Source: Arbacia lixula
Taxonomy: Eukaryota; Echinodermata; Echinoidea; Arbacioida; Arbaciidae
Direction: 5' to 3'
DNA length: 64,000 nt
NCBI GenBank assembly: GCA_963669155.1
Contig: OZ022579.1
Coordinates: forward strand, 17,884,978 to 17,948,977
The translations under genes were made by a program, and so were the position numbers. The notes below the pieces were generated by a model that did no database searches, was not told the DNA's origin, and saw only the letters and a list, made by a program, of their open reading frames with translations. The stretch's first letter is position 1. Every line of letters starts with the position of its first letter. Of the stretch, positions 1-10,446 are shown piece after piece.

Positions 1-195
1 GGGGGGAAAAAAAACCCTGTTGAACAATACATAGTATACCGTTGACAATTAGATGTTATAGCTCCTTCTTCTCATTCGTCTGATCTGTCGATGAACTGTT
101 CCTCGGTCATTCTTGAGTTTCATATCTCACAAACTGGACCTTATAAATGTAACAAATCCATAAATTGATTAGCCTAGGTACTAGGCTGTGAGATG

Positions 196-356
196 CATGG
201 ACACAACCCAGTCTGTTAACAGATATGTCTGGTAAAACGGACTACACCCTAATTACGCCATGGCTCCTCTGACTCCTTCCCCTCTCATAGGAGGAGCGAG
301 GATGGGTTTAGGGCATAGTCTGTGTTACCTGGGTTGTGTCTGTTCACCTGGGTATC
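196..356. repeat. Short imperfect inverted repeat
   Basis: GGACACAACCCAG near 199 recurs in reverse complement as CTGGGTTGTGTC near 330-341, giving a foldback of about 150 bp. It is probably a degenerate MITE. No target duplication could be read. Confidence 0.35.
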
Positions 357-423
357 ATGGATATTATGATTATTATTGATGTATGGCATTTTTTAACATA
401 TGTACTTGGTTAAAGATCGTAAG

Positions 424-887
424 TTAAAGGGAAAGGCAAGGTGATTTTACTAAATATTAAATAAACAAATTAGTGAAGGTTTGACAAACATCCGTTAAAG
501 GATAACAGAGTTACGAGTGTTCAAATTCTTAATTTTGTGACGTCACTTGCGGAATACACTGTTATAAGTTGTGTAACAACTTGTTTAAAAGTGTCAATTT
601 CTAAAAAGGACACATGCCATTTTACATGTGCATTTCATATTTCATTAGATGTATGTCTTCCGGCAATAACTTATTCCTTCACCACAAAAAAAAAATATAA
701 GGGACACTTAACTTTATGGAATATCACAGAACACAACATATGTGACGTCACAAAATTGAAACTGAAACAAAATCATTCTTATCCTTTCACGGAATTCGTC
801 AAACCTCACTAATATCATGAATATGTTGCTTTCATGTTTTTGCTACGATTAAAACCAATTCAACTTTTTGGTGAAATTTCTCTTTCA
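424..887. mobile_element. Foldback MITE, family D copy 1 (TTAA-type, degenerate)
   Basis: It begins TTAAAGGGAAAG and shows the family D landmarks in order: TTAGTGAAGGTTTGACAAA, ATCCGTTAAAGGATAA, a central TTTTGTGACGTCAC and its mirror GTGACGTCACAAAAT, then the inverted TCCTTTCACGGA and CAAACCTCACTAAT. The same landmarks occur at 10665-11176 and 16195-16680. The right end is eroded and no longer shows TTAA. Non-coding, with the two CRE-like TGACGTCA half-palindromes facing each other. Confidence 0.65.
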
Positions 888-1256
888 TGTTTCATTGGCG
901 TGCACACTATACACGATTTAAGTAATAATGTCAAACTGCACTTGTAATGCTTGTCAATACCATGTAAGGTGGAAAACATATTTCTACGTAATTATTGTGG
1001 ACAATAAAATCGCTCGTTCAGAAGTAATTAATTCATACCACGTAGGACACTAGCGCGGACAAGTTTAACATTTTGAACACAGTGCCCCAAGATACGCAGT
1101 CTGCTCCTATAAGATAAACAGACATAACAATACAATCTTAAACAATGCAGGATTTTATTCTCGAGGAGCTTTGCACAAAAATCATTCTTATTGGATGATC
1201 GACCATGTAGCTGTAAAAGCCTAATTGTTGTCATTTTGAAGGTACAGCATCGATGA

Positions 1257-1278
1257 TATTGATGAGTATGACAGTGAA

Positions 1279-1333
<55 letters not shown>

Positions 1334-1391
1334 GTGATGATGATAATAATGATGATGATGGTGATGATTATGATGATGATTATGAAAATGA
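1257..1391. repeat. (GAT)n microsatellite
   Basis: GAT/ATG triplets run almost uninterrupted for about 110 bp, degenerating at the right edge. The apparent poly-His and poly-Ile reading frames on the minus strand are products of this repeat, not genes. Confidence 0.95.
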
Positions 1392-1569
1392 TGCGACATA
1401 CTGATAACATTATTGTAACATGAACAGTACAAATATTTATGTGTACATTCATTTATGAGAATGATGACAATACATTTGCAGTTCAAAAAATTACAAAAGA
1501 AAATAATAGCATTACAATAATGGGAACTTTGTTTTCATCGGGAGGAGTTTATGTGGAATTGTTGAAATA

Positions 1570-2230
1570 CGAGTAAGAACAAACAACCCCCCTCCCCGCT
1601 ACCACATCATCACCACCACCTTCTCCGAACCCGACCCGACCCCCACCGCGCGCCCCCCTTCACCCCTAACTCCCATGCTCCTTCCAGAATCATGTTGATG
1701 TTCGAATGTAGCTCGCTGCGCCGCGCAAGCCATCCATGCACCGTATACCATCGTGTAATGCGGTATGCTTGCAAGCAGACCACACAATGCAGCTCCCCTC
1801 AAACCCGCATCACCAGCGTATCGTGCTCTGCTGATAAGGCACGGTAAACTCTCGCCCCTCACTACCATCATCATCAAGTGGATATTACGCACAACTAATT
1901 ATACAGCTGTCATCTAACTCCTGCCTTCTCGCTATTCTGAAATGTTTCGTGCTGCCTGATGCGTTTGATTGAGGATAACATAATCGAGCTCCCAGGTGAA
2001 ACAGATTTTGGAATTCAGTTTGCTCCGGTCCGGTCGGCGTTGCTCTCTCTATCCATTGGCAGTGAACGTATGCAGATCAGGTAAGCACGTACCTCAACCC
2101 CACCGTCTTGGCGGCATGACGCCGCCGAGGTCCCGGCGGAGTAATCGGTGTTCACCGCTCGAACGAGCTCGCTGCAGCTCTACGGTCGCTAGGGGTGGCT
2201 CGAGTAGATTGTGCTGTGATGGGGCCATAC
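1570..2230. other. GC-rich patch with a possible non-coding first exon
   Basis: GC content rises here relative to both flanks (C-rich at 1586-1680, CG-rich at 2025-2200). A CCATTGGC element at 2053-2060 (inverted CCAAT box) lies just before a good donor, CAG|GTAAGC at 2081. This could be a promoter with a 5' untranslated exon of the gene whose coding part begins at 7151. No TATA box or coding sequence was identified, so this is tentative. Confidence 0.25.
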
Positions 2231-2638
2231 AAAATGCATGATGGTGTTTACACATTCGGGCTAGCTTGGGCTGGCAGGAAATATGCCGTGACTCTGAGCT
2301 CAGCTTATGAAACCTTCCCAGAAATGTTAACTGAGACCAGCTGCTGGTGTGTGAAAATTATATTAGTTTCACTTATAAATGGACTTGGCCAGGTCCATAT
2401 TTGATCAACCATGTCAACTCTGGCTATAGTACTAACAGTTTCCGATTCATTATTTGAGAGACCAACTTGCAATACTCCTGACACTTTCACTGATTTAGTT
2501 GTATTACTAGACTGGATAGTCTAAATTAATGTCTTTCAAACATGTTTGTATTGCTTCTGAATGATTTTCCATACATATTTGTAAGTTATTGTTTTTGTTC
2601 ATAATTCAGAACTAAAAGCACATGAATGATGATATTAC

Positions 2639-2775
2639 ATTGTGTGTGTGTGTGGGGGGGGGGGGGGTGTAGGGGGGGGAGGGGGTGTAGGGGGGGGGGG
2701 AGGGGGGTGTATTATTATGATGATTTGGGGGAAGGGGGTGTAGGGGGGGGGTGAGGGGGGTGTATTATTATGATG
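2639..2775. repeat. TG and poly-G low-complexity tract
   Basis: A short (TG)n is followed by G runs of 8-13 separated by TGTA, GA and a repeated TATTATTATGATGATT block. The + strand carries many G-runs and could form G-quadruplexes. The two copies of the TATTATTATGATGATT block show that the tract expanded by duplication. Confidence 0.9.
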
Positions 2776-2921
2776 ATTGATTATCATGATGTACTTCACA
2801 ACCACATGTATGGGAAAATATATGCATGAGTCCCAACATGTGTAGGTTACTAGTGAGATAGTAAAACAAATAATAGTAAAAACATATGATAGAGGGAGAG
2901 AGATAGGAATGGGTAGAAACG

Positions 2922-2975
2922 TGTGTGTGGTTGTGTGTGTATATATATATGTTTGTGTGTGTGTTGTGCGTGTGT
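2922..2975. repeat. (TG)n/(TA)n microsatellite
   Basis: Alternating TG, then TATATATA, then TG again. A simple repeat with no coding potential. Confidence 0.85.
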
Positions 2976-3129
2976 GTTAGATGTTCATGTTCTATTCTAG
3001 AACATTTAACAATATGCTGTCTGAGGGGTAATTGTGGGTGAGGGTGGGGGGGGGGGATGGAGGCAAGGGAATGGAACTGTGGTGTGATGAGTGGGGAGAT
3101 ATCATTGTTATACAATGTGAGAACATGAA

Positions 3130-3310
3130 TGTAAAAAGTGACTTCTTGAAGCCAGTCGCCAAGCAATAATATAGCGTAGCTTCCAATTTTTTTTGCATTT
3201 TCAATCCAAATTACAATGTATTCAATAACTGGGTCTGGCTGTAGTAGACTAATCATTCTTAGTTCCATCTCCAACTCACCTGACAAGGGTATAAATGAGG
3301 AGAATGTCAG
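3130..3310. repeat. Dispersed repeat, copy 1 (related to 4511-4746)
   Basis: It shares with 4511-4746 the ordered blocks CAATCCAAATTA, ATTCAATAA, GGGTCTGG, CTGNAGTAGACTA and ATCATTCT. The second copy is bounded by an inverted AGCCTGG/CCAGGCT pair, suggesting an old DNA transposon. No protein is encoded. Confidence 0.5.
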
Positions 3311-3378
3311 AGTGACTAGTCTTGTGAGGATTAGACTCTAACCTTGTAAGATTGAATTAGCCATGTCCAAACACCTTA

Positions 3379-3484
3379 GGCCATATTCATGAAACCTTAC
3401 TAAGCTTATTTTGTTACTTAAGTACTTCCAAATGCATGTGTTGTAGTAACTTACTAGGCTAGTAAGCTTTCATGAATATGGCCC
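3379..3484. mobile_element. Small foldback element (family G)
   Basis: The ends are perfect mirror images: GGCCATATTCATGAAA at the left, and TTTCATGAATATGGCC at the right. Inner parts (TTACTAAGCTTA and its partner TAAGC near 3464) also pair. About 106 bp, non-coding. A MITE by structure; the superfamily cannot be set. Confidence 0.7.
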
Positions 3485-4510
3485 CTGGAAGTGAGTCTAG
3501 GGATGATACTATCATATCAGTTTAAAGAGAAGGGGTAGATGTGGTGGTAAGCCCACTGGCTCAAGAACTTTGTATTTCAGTCTTCTTCCTTGCTATAGAA
3601 ATCATGCTGTATAAACTCTTCACATGAAGGAAATTTGAGGTATTGTCTCAAAATTATATATCAATGGTATCGTGATCTAAAAGCAGGATTACCCATGAAG
3701 AGAGTGGTTGATATTTGCAAAATCTACTAACACTAGATCCTGGCACACTGAGGCCTTAATTGTACTTTACTCACTTTTAACTGATTGTTCTTCATGTTTG
3801 CTTTTAGCCCACTAACAGTCCACTATTCTGCCCTACTTTGACAAAAGGCAGCAACTAACAAAAGAGACTTTCCTTGTAAATGTGCAAAATGTGTCTGTCA
3901 CTTGCATTGACATCAGTGCAACACCAGTTAGATTGAACATCTCACAGCAAGATTAATATTTCTCCTCCAGATTTAGTCTCTAATATGTAGGGAATGCTTG
4001 ATACATTCTAAGAGTATCAGTAACCCAAATTTGAGTCATTTGTCACTTGCTTCCTTTTGTCAGAGTAGGGCAGTATTATTATGCACATTCTTCTCTGGGC
4101 GCAATCAAATGATTCCGGGAGAAGCGAAAATTTGTACCTTTCAATACACTATGTACCATCAAGGATGTTGGTACTATCACATAGATGGAATAAGAGTGTA
4201 CTGGAAGTGTGTTGGAACACTGCAGTAATAAAACAAAAATTGAGGATGTTTAATGTCAATTTGGAGAGTGTATCATGGACCATCAGAAGGAATTTGACTG
4301 AGGGCAGATACAGTCGTTTGTTTATTTACATATCTCATACTCCAAGCAAACCTTCTATCAGAAATGTGTTTACATTCTTGAATATCAATGTCACATACAA
4401 TGTCATCTCATCCTCGCTTTATATACAATATTTTGTTTTAAACATTAAGAATGAATATAAACAAAAGAGGCACAGCCAATTCAAGGACCATGGGGATTGG
4501 GCTCTGGCAG

Positions 4511-4746
4511 TAGTCTAGCCTGGCTTCCAGGCTGTTAGGCATTTCTCATCCAAATTATTCAATAAAGGGGTCTGGACCGTCTGGCTGCAGTAGACTAGAA
4601 TCATTCTCGATTTCTTCTCCGGCGCGCCCAAACAATGGAACTCACTGAATGATGAAGTGACTATGAGTCTGAAATCTTATGAGTATTAGATGCTTTTGTT
4701 CAGTATGGGTTGGAAATATTCAGCAGCCTGGAAACCAGGCTACATA
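4511..4746. repeat. Dispersed repeat, copy 2, with inverted AGCCTGG ends
   Basis: GTCTAGCCTGGCTTCCAGGCT at the left is answered by AGCCTGGAAACCAGGCTAC at the right. The interior matches 3130-3310. It directly abuts the family A foldback starting near 4747. Confidence 0.5.
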
Positions 4747-4941
4747 TACACTACAGCTCAAAGGAATTGTCACGGGTAAAGGGAAAGGGAAGAAAGGGAA
4801 TGAGCCGCGGTTTATTTTGTCCAGTTCAGCATGAAACATGATGCTTTTTAGGCTAAAGCATCGTGTTTCATGCTGAACTGGACAAAATATACCGTGGTTT
4901 AAAACTGTGGCTCCTTCCCTTTCTTCCCTTTCCCTTTACTG
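4747..4941. mobile_element. Family A foldback MITE, copy 1 (right end lost)
   Basis: A long palindrome around 4850: TTTTGTCCAGTTCAGCATG and its mirror CATGCTGAACTGGACAAAA flank a short loop. Outside this lie AAAGGGAAAGGGAAGAAAGG and the mirror CCTTTCTTCCCTTTCCCTTT. The left terminus ACACTACAGCTCAAAGG is present. The matching right terminus (CCTTTGAGCTGTAGTGT) is missing, so this copy is 3'-truncated. Other copies are at 5600, 11227, 14552 and 36778. Confidence 0.85.
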
Positions 4942-5599
4942 TTCCCTTCACTGTTTCTAGGTTGTGGAGTGCTTAGTCACATAGTTTAACCAACATCTCA
5001 TTGCTATTTTGTGCTCAGGTTAGCTCCTGTAAGTGGTCAGGAAATTTACTGAATTTATCAGTCTGAAATCTAGTCCATGAGCACGCTCCGCATAACAGCA
5101 TGTAGCAGTCACTGTGGTGTATTGTTTAACACTTACATTACAGCTGTTTTAATTTTCGGGCTAATTTTCCTTGATCAGAAAATAGCCAGATGATTTTGTT
5201 AGCTACGGGCTGACGCAGATACATCTATTTTGCCTTGCTGAAATGCCAACCAACCTCCTTGATAGGTGTTGGAGGGATGTAAGAGTGTCGCCCTGACCTT
5301 GCTTCATATTAGCCCCATCCTAGAGGGTCAGGGGGGTGCCAACCGACCCTCCAGCCTAGCGCCTTACTCAAGCATTTAGCACTATTTAATCATACATGCC
5401 CTGCTAAGACACAGGTAACGTTCCTGAAAGATGCATGAGAACTCTAGCTATGGCATTATAAAGAGCTATTTGATGCTCATGGCCGTTCAATTTTGTTATC
5501 ATGCAAAAATACTTTTTTTGCTCAGAAAGTTTCTTCTGCATTAGCTTTATATTGCACCTTATGCGTTGCCCATAAGCTCATTGACAGACATATACTTCA

Positions 5600-5845
5600 T
5601 CTCAAAGGAATTGTCATAGGGCAATTAAAAGGGAAGAAAGGGAAGGAGCCGCAGTTTTAAAAATGTGATATATTTAGTTTTAAACTGTGGTATATTTTGT
5701 CCAGTTCAGCATGAAACATGATGATTTTTAGGTGAAAGCATCATGTTTCATGCTGAACTGGACAAAATATACCGCAGTTTAAAAAAGCGGCTCCTTCCCT
5801 TTCTTCCTTTTCCCTTTACCCGTGCCAATTCCTTTGAGCTGGAGT
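5600..5845. mobile_element. Family A foldback MITE, copy 2
   Basis: Both termini are present (CTCAAAGGAATTG ... CAATTCCTTTGAG), and the central TTCAGCATGAAACATGATG is mirrored. It carries an extra 20-30 bp near 5655 that repeats the TTTTAAAMYG segment, making it slightly longer than the other copies. Non-coding. Confidence 0.85.
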
Positions 5846-7150
5846 CCTTGATACATCTATGAAAAGCAGATTGGGGGAGAGGTGAACAAATAATGAAAAC
5901 AAAATTATATTCATTTGAATTTGACCATAATTTGTTTAAATTTAAATCAATGATTGTGATTTTAAGCATTCATAGATTTTGTCAAAATTTTTACCCGTAT
6001 ACTTCTAAGATAAAATCTGTCAGGACTTCTTTGTATAGGGTATTGTAAAGGAAAAAATGATAAAAAAGAAAAGAAACTGTTTACAATTTAAGCATGTTTT
6101 AAACACACATTACACTCAATACAGAGAAGATATTTTTATTACATGAGTTAACTTAAAACACAGCTTATGCAGACCTAGACAATTTACCTAGTGCCAACGT
6201 GGCAAATATCACCTTTCTTCCCAATGTAACAGACAAGTTTATCTGCATTTATTCTCCTTGTCTCAAACCATTCAGTACATAGAGTGTCATCATAAATGTA
6301 TGTCTGACCTTGAAAAGAATAGCGCCCAGGCCTCACCTCAAACTTCTATCTCACCGTTTTCTGCTTGAGTTGTAGTGTAATGTATCCTATTGTATCATAT
6401 TGTATTGTATATGATTTGTCATATGTGTCGATAGAAAAAAAAATGAGTTAGATTCCTTTTGTTCATGCTCCCTTTGATGGTTGCCTGAAAGCGTTCATCA
6501 ATGTTAGTTCAGCCTTGAATAGAATACAGCTTTAAGCCCGAGGTACCACACACACTGAGTGACTGGTTGCCGCAATTCCTTTCATGCAATCTTTTATTCA
6601 TTGAAATTTATGGATAATAATAATGTGAGCTATTAGTGTATTATGAATACAGTGTGCAGTGTAGTGTACAGTATACAGGTGTATTTGGAAGTGTTTCCTT
6701 TTTCTGTATACGGCTCAAGTTCCAGGCATCACACACCCAGTGACTGGTTGCTGCAATTTCTTTTATAAATGCAATCTTTTATTCATTTGAATATGGATGA
6801 TAACAATGTGACGTACATGGATGTATTAGCATTTGAATTCAAAGTATACTGTAGTGTACAGTGTACATATCTGTACAGATTTTGGAACTGTTTCCTTTGG
6901 GGTTTTTTCCCGACTTTTTTTTTCATTCATATATGATCAAGAATACTTTTTGGGTGAAAGCCAATCATTTCTTGTATTCGGAAGTGTTTCCATTTTCTGT
7001 TTTTTTTTCAGACTTGTTTTTCATTCATGATCAAGCTTGCTTTTTTGGGTGGAAGCCAACCATGTCTTTTTGAATTGTTTCCTTTGTGGCTGTGTAGTTG
7101 AATGTGCTTGACTCCGCGTGTCACTATGCTGCTTGCCGTGGCTCGAGAAG
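5846..7150. other. No gene recognised; AT-rich flank with a diverged tandem duplication
   Basis: No coding exon could be supported. The block CACACCCAGTGACTGGTTGC...TTTATTCATTTGAATATGGAT at 6720-6800 repeats CACACTGAGTGACTGGTTGC...TTTATTCATTGAAATTTATGG at 6540-6610, with a following CAGTGTAGTGTACAGT motif also repeated (6650 and 6850). This indicates an old tandem duplication of about 180-200 bp. An in-frame TGA at 7109 closes the frame upstream of the ATG at 7151. Confidence 0.5.
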
Positions 7151-7217
7151 ATGGCCACCTATAGCCCAGCTCTAGAGCCAAGCCATCCTCGCACACCCTG
7201 CATCAAGATCATTCAAG
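7151..7217 (+). CDS. Candidate first coding exon of a gene with SDQLL-motif exons
   Basis: The ATG at 7151 is in a strong context (AAG-ATG-G) with an in-frame TGA at 7109 and no other start between. The exon reads MATYSPALEPSHPRTPCIKI followed by IQ and one base, ending at a consensus donor CAAG|GTAAGC at 7218. It ends after one base of a codon. The next exon at 8998 starts with the two bases that complete that codon, so the join is in phase. The peptide is Pro/Ser-rich with no signal peptide or membrane segment. I do not recognise the family. It could be the start of a long isoform of the rhomboid gene downstream. Support is splice and phase logic only. Confidence 0.5.
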
Positions 7218-7278
7218 GTAAGCCAGAGAAAATACAATGCTTACTTAGTGCAGTAGCAGGGTAACACAGTATTTTTTT

Positions 7279-7880
7279 TTTCAATTCAATTCAATTCAAT
7301 AATGGTTTATTCAGTAAAAATTCAAAAAGTTACAAACATTAAAAGGAAAATACATACAACTGCAGCCAAGAGGCTGAAATGTTGATGTTTACAACAATAG
7401 TGGTATAATACATTTAAATACAAAGTAAAGAGCTCATTCCTGACCTACACTGCACATATATATGATTAAAATATGAATATAAAAGTTTTAAAGGTTTAGG
7501 TATAAATAGTTAAAAGAGTACATACACATGGTATGATTTAATACTGAGTATATACAAAATTAAAAATCATCAGTTTATCTGCTGTTTAAGAGGTCAATGA
7601 AATATGGGATTGCACTATTCCTAAATCTATTTGTTTTACATTTATATTGATTGAGCTTTGGTATATGTCTGAGAGAAATATTCATATGTTTTTGTCTCGG
7701 TAGCCAATCTTTACATTGTGGGTTATTAGACAGTGATTTGGCAAATGCAATACAAAGTTTTTCTCTTCTAGTTTCCAGACATTCAAGCTTACACGTAATA
7801 ATTGCATTTTCATAATTTATGTAGCCCTTCCCTAACATTATTTTACACAATGTTTTGTGTTTTTTTACCCCACAAGTATT
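7279..7880 (-). mobile_element. 5'-truncated non-LTR retrotransposon (LINE) 3' fragment
   Basis: Read on the minus strand, an open segment (about 7850-7575) encodes a peptide with LETRREKLCIAFAKSL, NPQCKDWLP and ending IPYFIDLLN. This matches the C-terminal end of CR1/Rex-like reverse transcriptase ORFs, which close with a similar RRE-LC-FA and Y-x-x-LLN pattern. The 3' untranslated part runs to a TTTTTACTGAATAAACC segment and ends in about four (TTGAA) units at 7279-7298, the short tandem tail typical of these LINEs. The rest of the reverse transcriptase and the endonuclease are absent. It lies in the intron between the exons at 7151 and 8998, in antisense orientation. Confidence 0.75.
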
Positions 7881-8239
7881 GAAAATGTATTGAGAGACAC
7901 TACAATTATGTGTTCATTATTTAAACCAATAGATGAAAAAATAGTGAACATTTAAGTAAGCCCATGTGGTTTTCTTCTTTCAGGATATTTGCCGCACTTG
8001 TGGGGTGAAAAGGGGACAGGAAAGAGTGACAAGAGAAGAAATTGATTCATTTTTTTCAAAGCACCCTCACATGACTTACACATGATGTTGAAGACAAAGA
8101 TCTTGACCGTATGCTTGGATCAGAATTAGATACATTTGTATGATTACCCGATTTCATTGAAGCTCGGTCCAATTTTGACATTTATTATATTATTGAAAAC
8201 ATTTTCATGTTCTAAAGTCACTTTAACATCCTATTGAAA

Positions 8240-8997
8240 TAAATGCCTCTCTGTTTTGAAGTGTTTACTTGGAACAAGTCAAGTGCCTCTCAATTGTCTG
8301 GATATATGTTCAGTGAGTAGATAATGCCTCACTCTATCTATTGGTGTCTTCAATTGTATTATTTTTTGACGGGGGTTGTTCAGTCATGAATTACAATGCC
8401 TCTCTATCATTGGGTGCCCTAAGTTACAAATTAAAATGGCCCTTTATGATTGGGTGCATTCAGGTTTACATTTTAATGCCTCTTCATCCTTGGTTGAATT
8501 CAATTGAATTGAATTAAATTGTCTCTTTATCATTGAGCGCATTCAGTTTTAAACTGTGATGCATTTTTATGATTGGTTGCATTCTGCTATGAATTATAAT
8601 GCATCTTTATGATTGGTTGCATTCAGCTATGAATTATAATGCCTCTTTATGATTGGGTGCATTTAGTTACAAATCATAATGCCTCTTGTTTAATGAATGT
8701 GTTCAGTTTTAAATTGTAATGCCTATCATTAGGTGTGTTCAGTTATTGGGTCCATTCTGTTATAAATTGTAATGCCAGTATCACTGAGTGTGTTCCGTCA
8801 TAAATGGTGATGCGTGTTCATCATTGTCTGTGTGCAGTTAACATTATAGCACGTTTTTGATCATTCGGTGTGTGCAGTTAGCATTATAACACGTTTTTGA
8901 TCATTGGGTGTGTGCAGTTAACATTACAGCATGTTTTTGATCATTGGGTGTGTGCAGTTAGCATTATAGCATGTTTTTTATCATTGGGTGTGTTCAG
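8240..8997. repeat. ~50-60 bp minisatellite running up to a splice acceptor
   Basis: Repeats of the form AATGCCTCTTTATGATTGG, GTGCATTCAGTT, ACAAATTAT occur about fourteen times. They are degenerate on the left and nearly identical over the last four units (8830-8997: CAGTTARCATTATARCAYG, TTTTTGATCATTGGGTGTG). Every unit contains a T-rich stretch followed by GTG-(T/C)-CAG, so each unit resembles a 3' splice site. The last unit's TTCAG at 8993-8997 is the acceptor of the exon at 8998. Confidence 0.85.
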
Positions 8998-9176
8998 TTC
9001 CGGCGCCCAGCAAGCTGTCCTCACCGCTGCAGCCCCTGAGCAGCAAGCTACCCTCCCTCCTGGCCGCGGGGCATGACAGCAGAGAGAGGCATCCCTCACT
9101 CGACAGCATGGTGTGCCAGAAGACTGACTCAGACCAGCTCCTCGACCCCATCCCTGAGGAGATTCTGGTACCAGAG
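8998..9176 (+). CDS. Internal coding exon, PAPSKLSSPL... with KTDSDQLL motif
   Basis: The acceptor TGTTCAG|TT is at 8997/8998; the exon starts in phase with the exon ending at 7217 and closes in phase 0 at CCAGAG|GTGTGT (9177). It encodes 59 full codons: a Ser/Leu/Pro-rich part (PAPSKLSSPLQPLSS), a basic patch (HDSRERHPSLDS), then VCQKTDSDQLLDPIPEEIL. Codon use is GC-rich compared with the flanks, as in a real exon. The last 22 codons plus the donor are copied three times downstream (9723, 9949, 10178). No known domain, disorder-like composition. The donor is weak (GTGTGT). Confidence 0.6.
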
Positions 9177-9195
9177 GTGTGTTCACACTCACTAC

Positions 9196-9556
9196 TTATA
9201 GGGCATACTGTACTGGGAAGGCAAAAAAGCCTTCAAAATGTAACTGTTAGCAATCTTCTTGCCAATGGTCTTAAATTCATGTATTGTCTATTTTAGAAGC
9301 TTGCTGAAAGTTATTTGCCCTCAAATGATCTACATTTGGGGTAATGAGTGATTAAATCACAAATGTTCGGCCCGAACATTTTGAGGATTTAATCATTAGT
9401 CATTAATTACTCCATATGTGGATCATTTGAGGGCAAATGACTTTCTGCAAGCTTCTAAAATGGTCAATACATGAATTTAAGACAATTTGCAAGAAGATGC
9501 TAACAATTACCTTTTGAAGGCTTTTTTGCCTTCCCAGTACAGTATATGCCCTTTAA
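9196..9556. mobile_element. Family B foldback MITE, copy 1, inserted at TTAA in tandem unit 1
   Basis: The element is 9200-9552 (353 bp). AGGGCATACTGTACTGGGAA at the left is mirrored by TTCCCAGTACAGTATATGCC at the right. The arms pair over most of their length and meet at GTTCGGCCCGAAC around 9372. It is flanked by TTAT (9196-9199) and TTAA (9553-9556). Units 2 and 3 of the host repeat read CTACTTAAATCCC at the same place (TTAA at 9808 and 10033), giving uninterrupted target sites. TTAA targets fit piggyBac- or Kolobok-type transposases. Confidence 0.9.
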
Positions 9557-9659
9557 GCTTTTGTTTTTTCCTCTGTCTGTAGTAACAATGTAACATATGG
9601 TATTTTGTACAAACATGGAAACTGGAGGTAGAAGTATAAAAGGGGGTTTAAAGGGTGAA

Positions 9660-10160
9660 GAGTTAGGGTGTAGGTTTGGGGTTTAGGGTTTAGGGTTAGG
9701 GTTTAGGAATGACCATAACCTCGTGTGCCAGAAAAACGACTCAGACCAGCTCCTTGACCGCATCCCAGAGAAGATACTGGTACCAGAGGTGTGTTCCCAC
9801 TTACTACTTAAATCCCTGTTTCATCCTTCAGTAATATTGCATTTTCTAGGATCAAGGAAACATTGTAGTAGAAGTATAAAAATGGTATAAAGGGAGAGGG
9901 GTTAGGGTTAGGGTTTAAGGTTAGGGTTTAGGAATAACCATAACCTGGTGTGCCAGAAAACCGACTCAGACCAGCTCCTCGACCCCATCCCAGAGGATAT
10001 ACTGGTACCAGAGGTGTGTTCCCACTCACTACTTAAATCCCTGTTTCATCCTCTGTCAATAGTAATATTGTATTGTGTAGGATCACAGAAACTTTAAATT
10101 AAAGTATAAAAATGGTTTAAAGGGCAAGGGGTTAGGGTTAGGGTTTAAGATTAGGGATTA
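9660..10160. repeat. Interstitial TTAGGG-like telomeric motif clusters
   Basis: Three short clusters of TTAGGG/TTTAGGG lie at 9663-9708, 9899-9932 and 10127-10160, one per tandem unit. They are interstitial and degenerate and multiplied with the tandem unit, so they are not evidence of a chromosome end. Confidence 0.8.
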
Positions 10161-10446
10161 GGGATAACCATAACCTGGCGTGCCAGGAGACCGACTCATA
10201 CCTGCACCTCCTCGACCCCATCCCAGAGGAGATACTGGCACCAAAGAGGTGTTCACACATGCTATTGAAGTCCTTGTTTCATCTTCTACCATGCATGTCT
10301 AGCCCGCAAGACAATGTTGAACCAGTAAATCTCTCTTGAGGGATGCCATTTAGAACCAGAAACCATGGGTTTGTCGACACCACTTAGGTACTCTATTCAT
10401 ATGCAACATGTCTCAATGACCAAACTGCCTCTCCCTTCTCCGCCAG

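Larger units (their letters stand above)
9111..10300. repeat. Four-unit tandem repeat derived from an exon 3' end plus intron
   Basis: Units start with GTGTGCCAG at 9111, 9723, 9949 and GCGTGCCAG at 10178. Spacings are 226-229 bp, and 255 bp for unit 1 after subtracting an inserted MITE. Each unit holds a 66-nt exon-like segment with a conserved GTACCAGAG|GTGTGTTC donor, CACTNACTACTTAAATCCC, an AGTATAAAA segment and a TTAGGG-rich part. Units 2 and 3 keep the reading frame intact (VCQKNDSDQLLDRIPEKIL and VCQKTDSDQLLDPIPEDIL). Unit 4 has decayed. Units 2-4 lack a clear pyrimidine-tract acceptor, so they are probably non-functional exon copies. Confidence 0.8.

Noticed and set aside
1028-1486. 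Poly-His and poly-Ile open frames on the minus strand
   Set aside because: They are translations of a (GAT)n microsatellite; outside it there is no conserved sequence or splice structure.
8240-8997. CRISPR array
   Set aside because: Repeats are directly adjacent without unique spacers, degrade gradually, and lie in a eukaryotic genome; this is a minisatellite.
9660-10160. Chromosome end / true telomere
   Set aside because: TTAGGG motifs are short, degenerate, interstitial and copied with a tandem unit that contains exon sequence.
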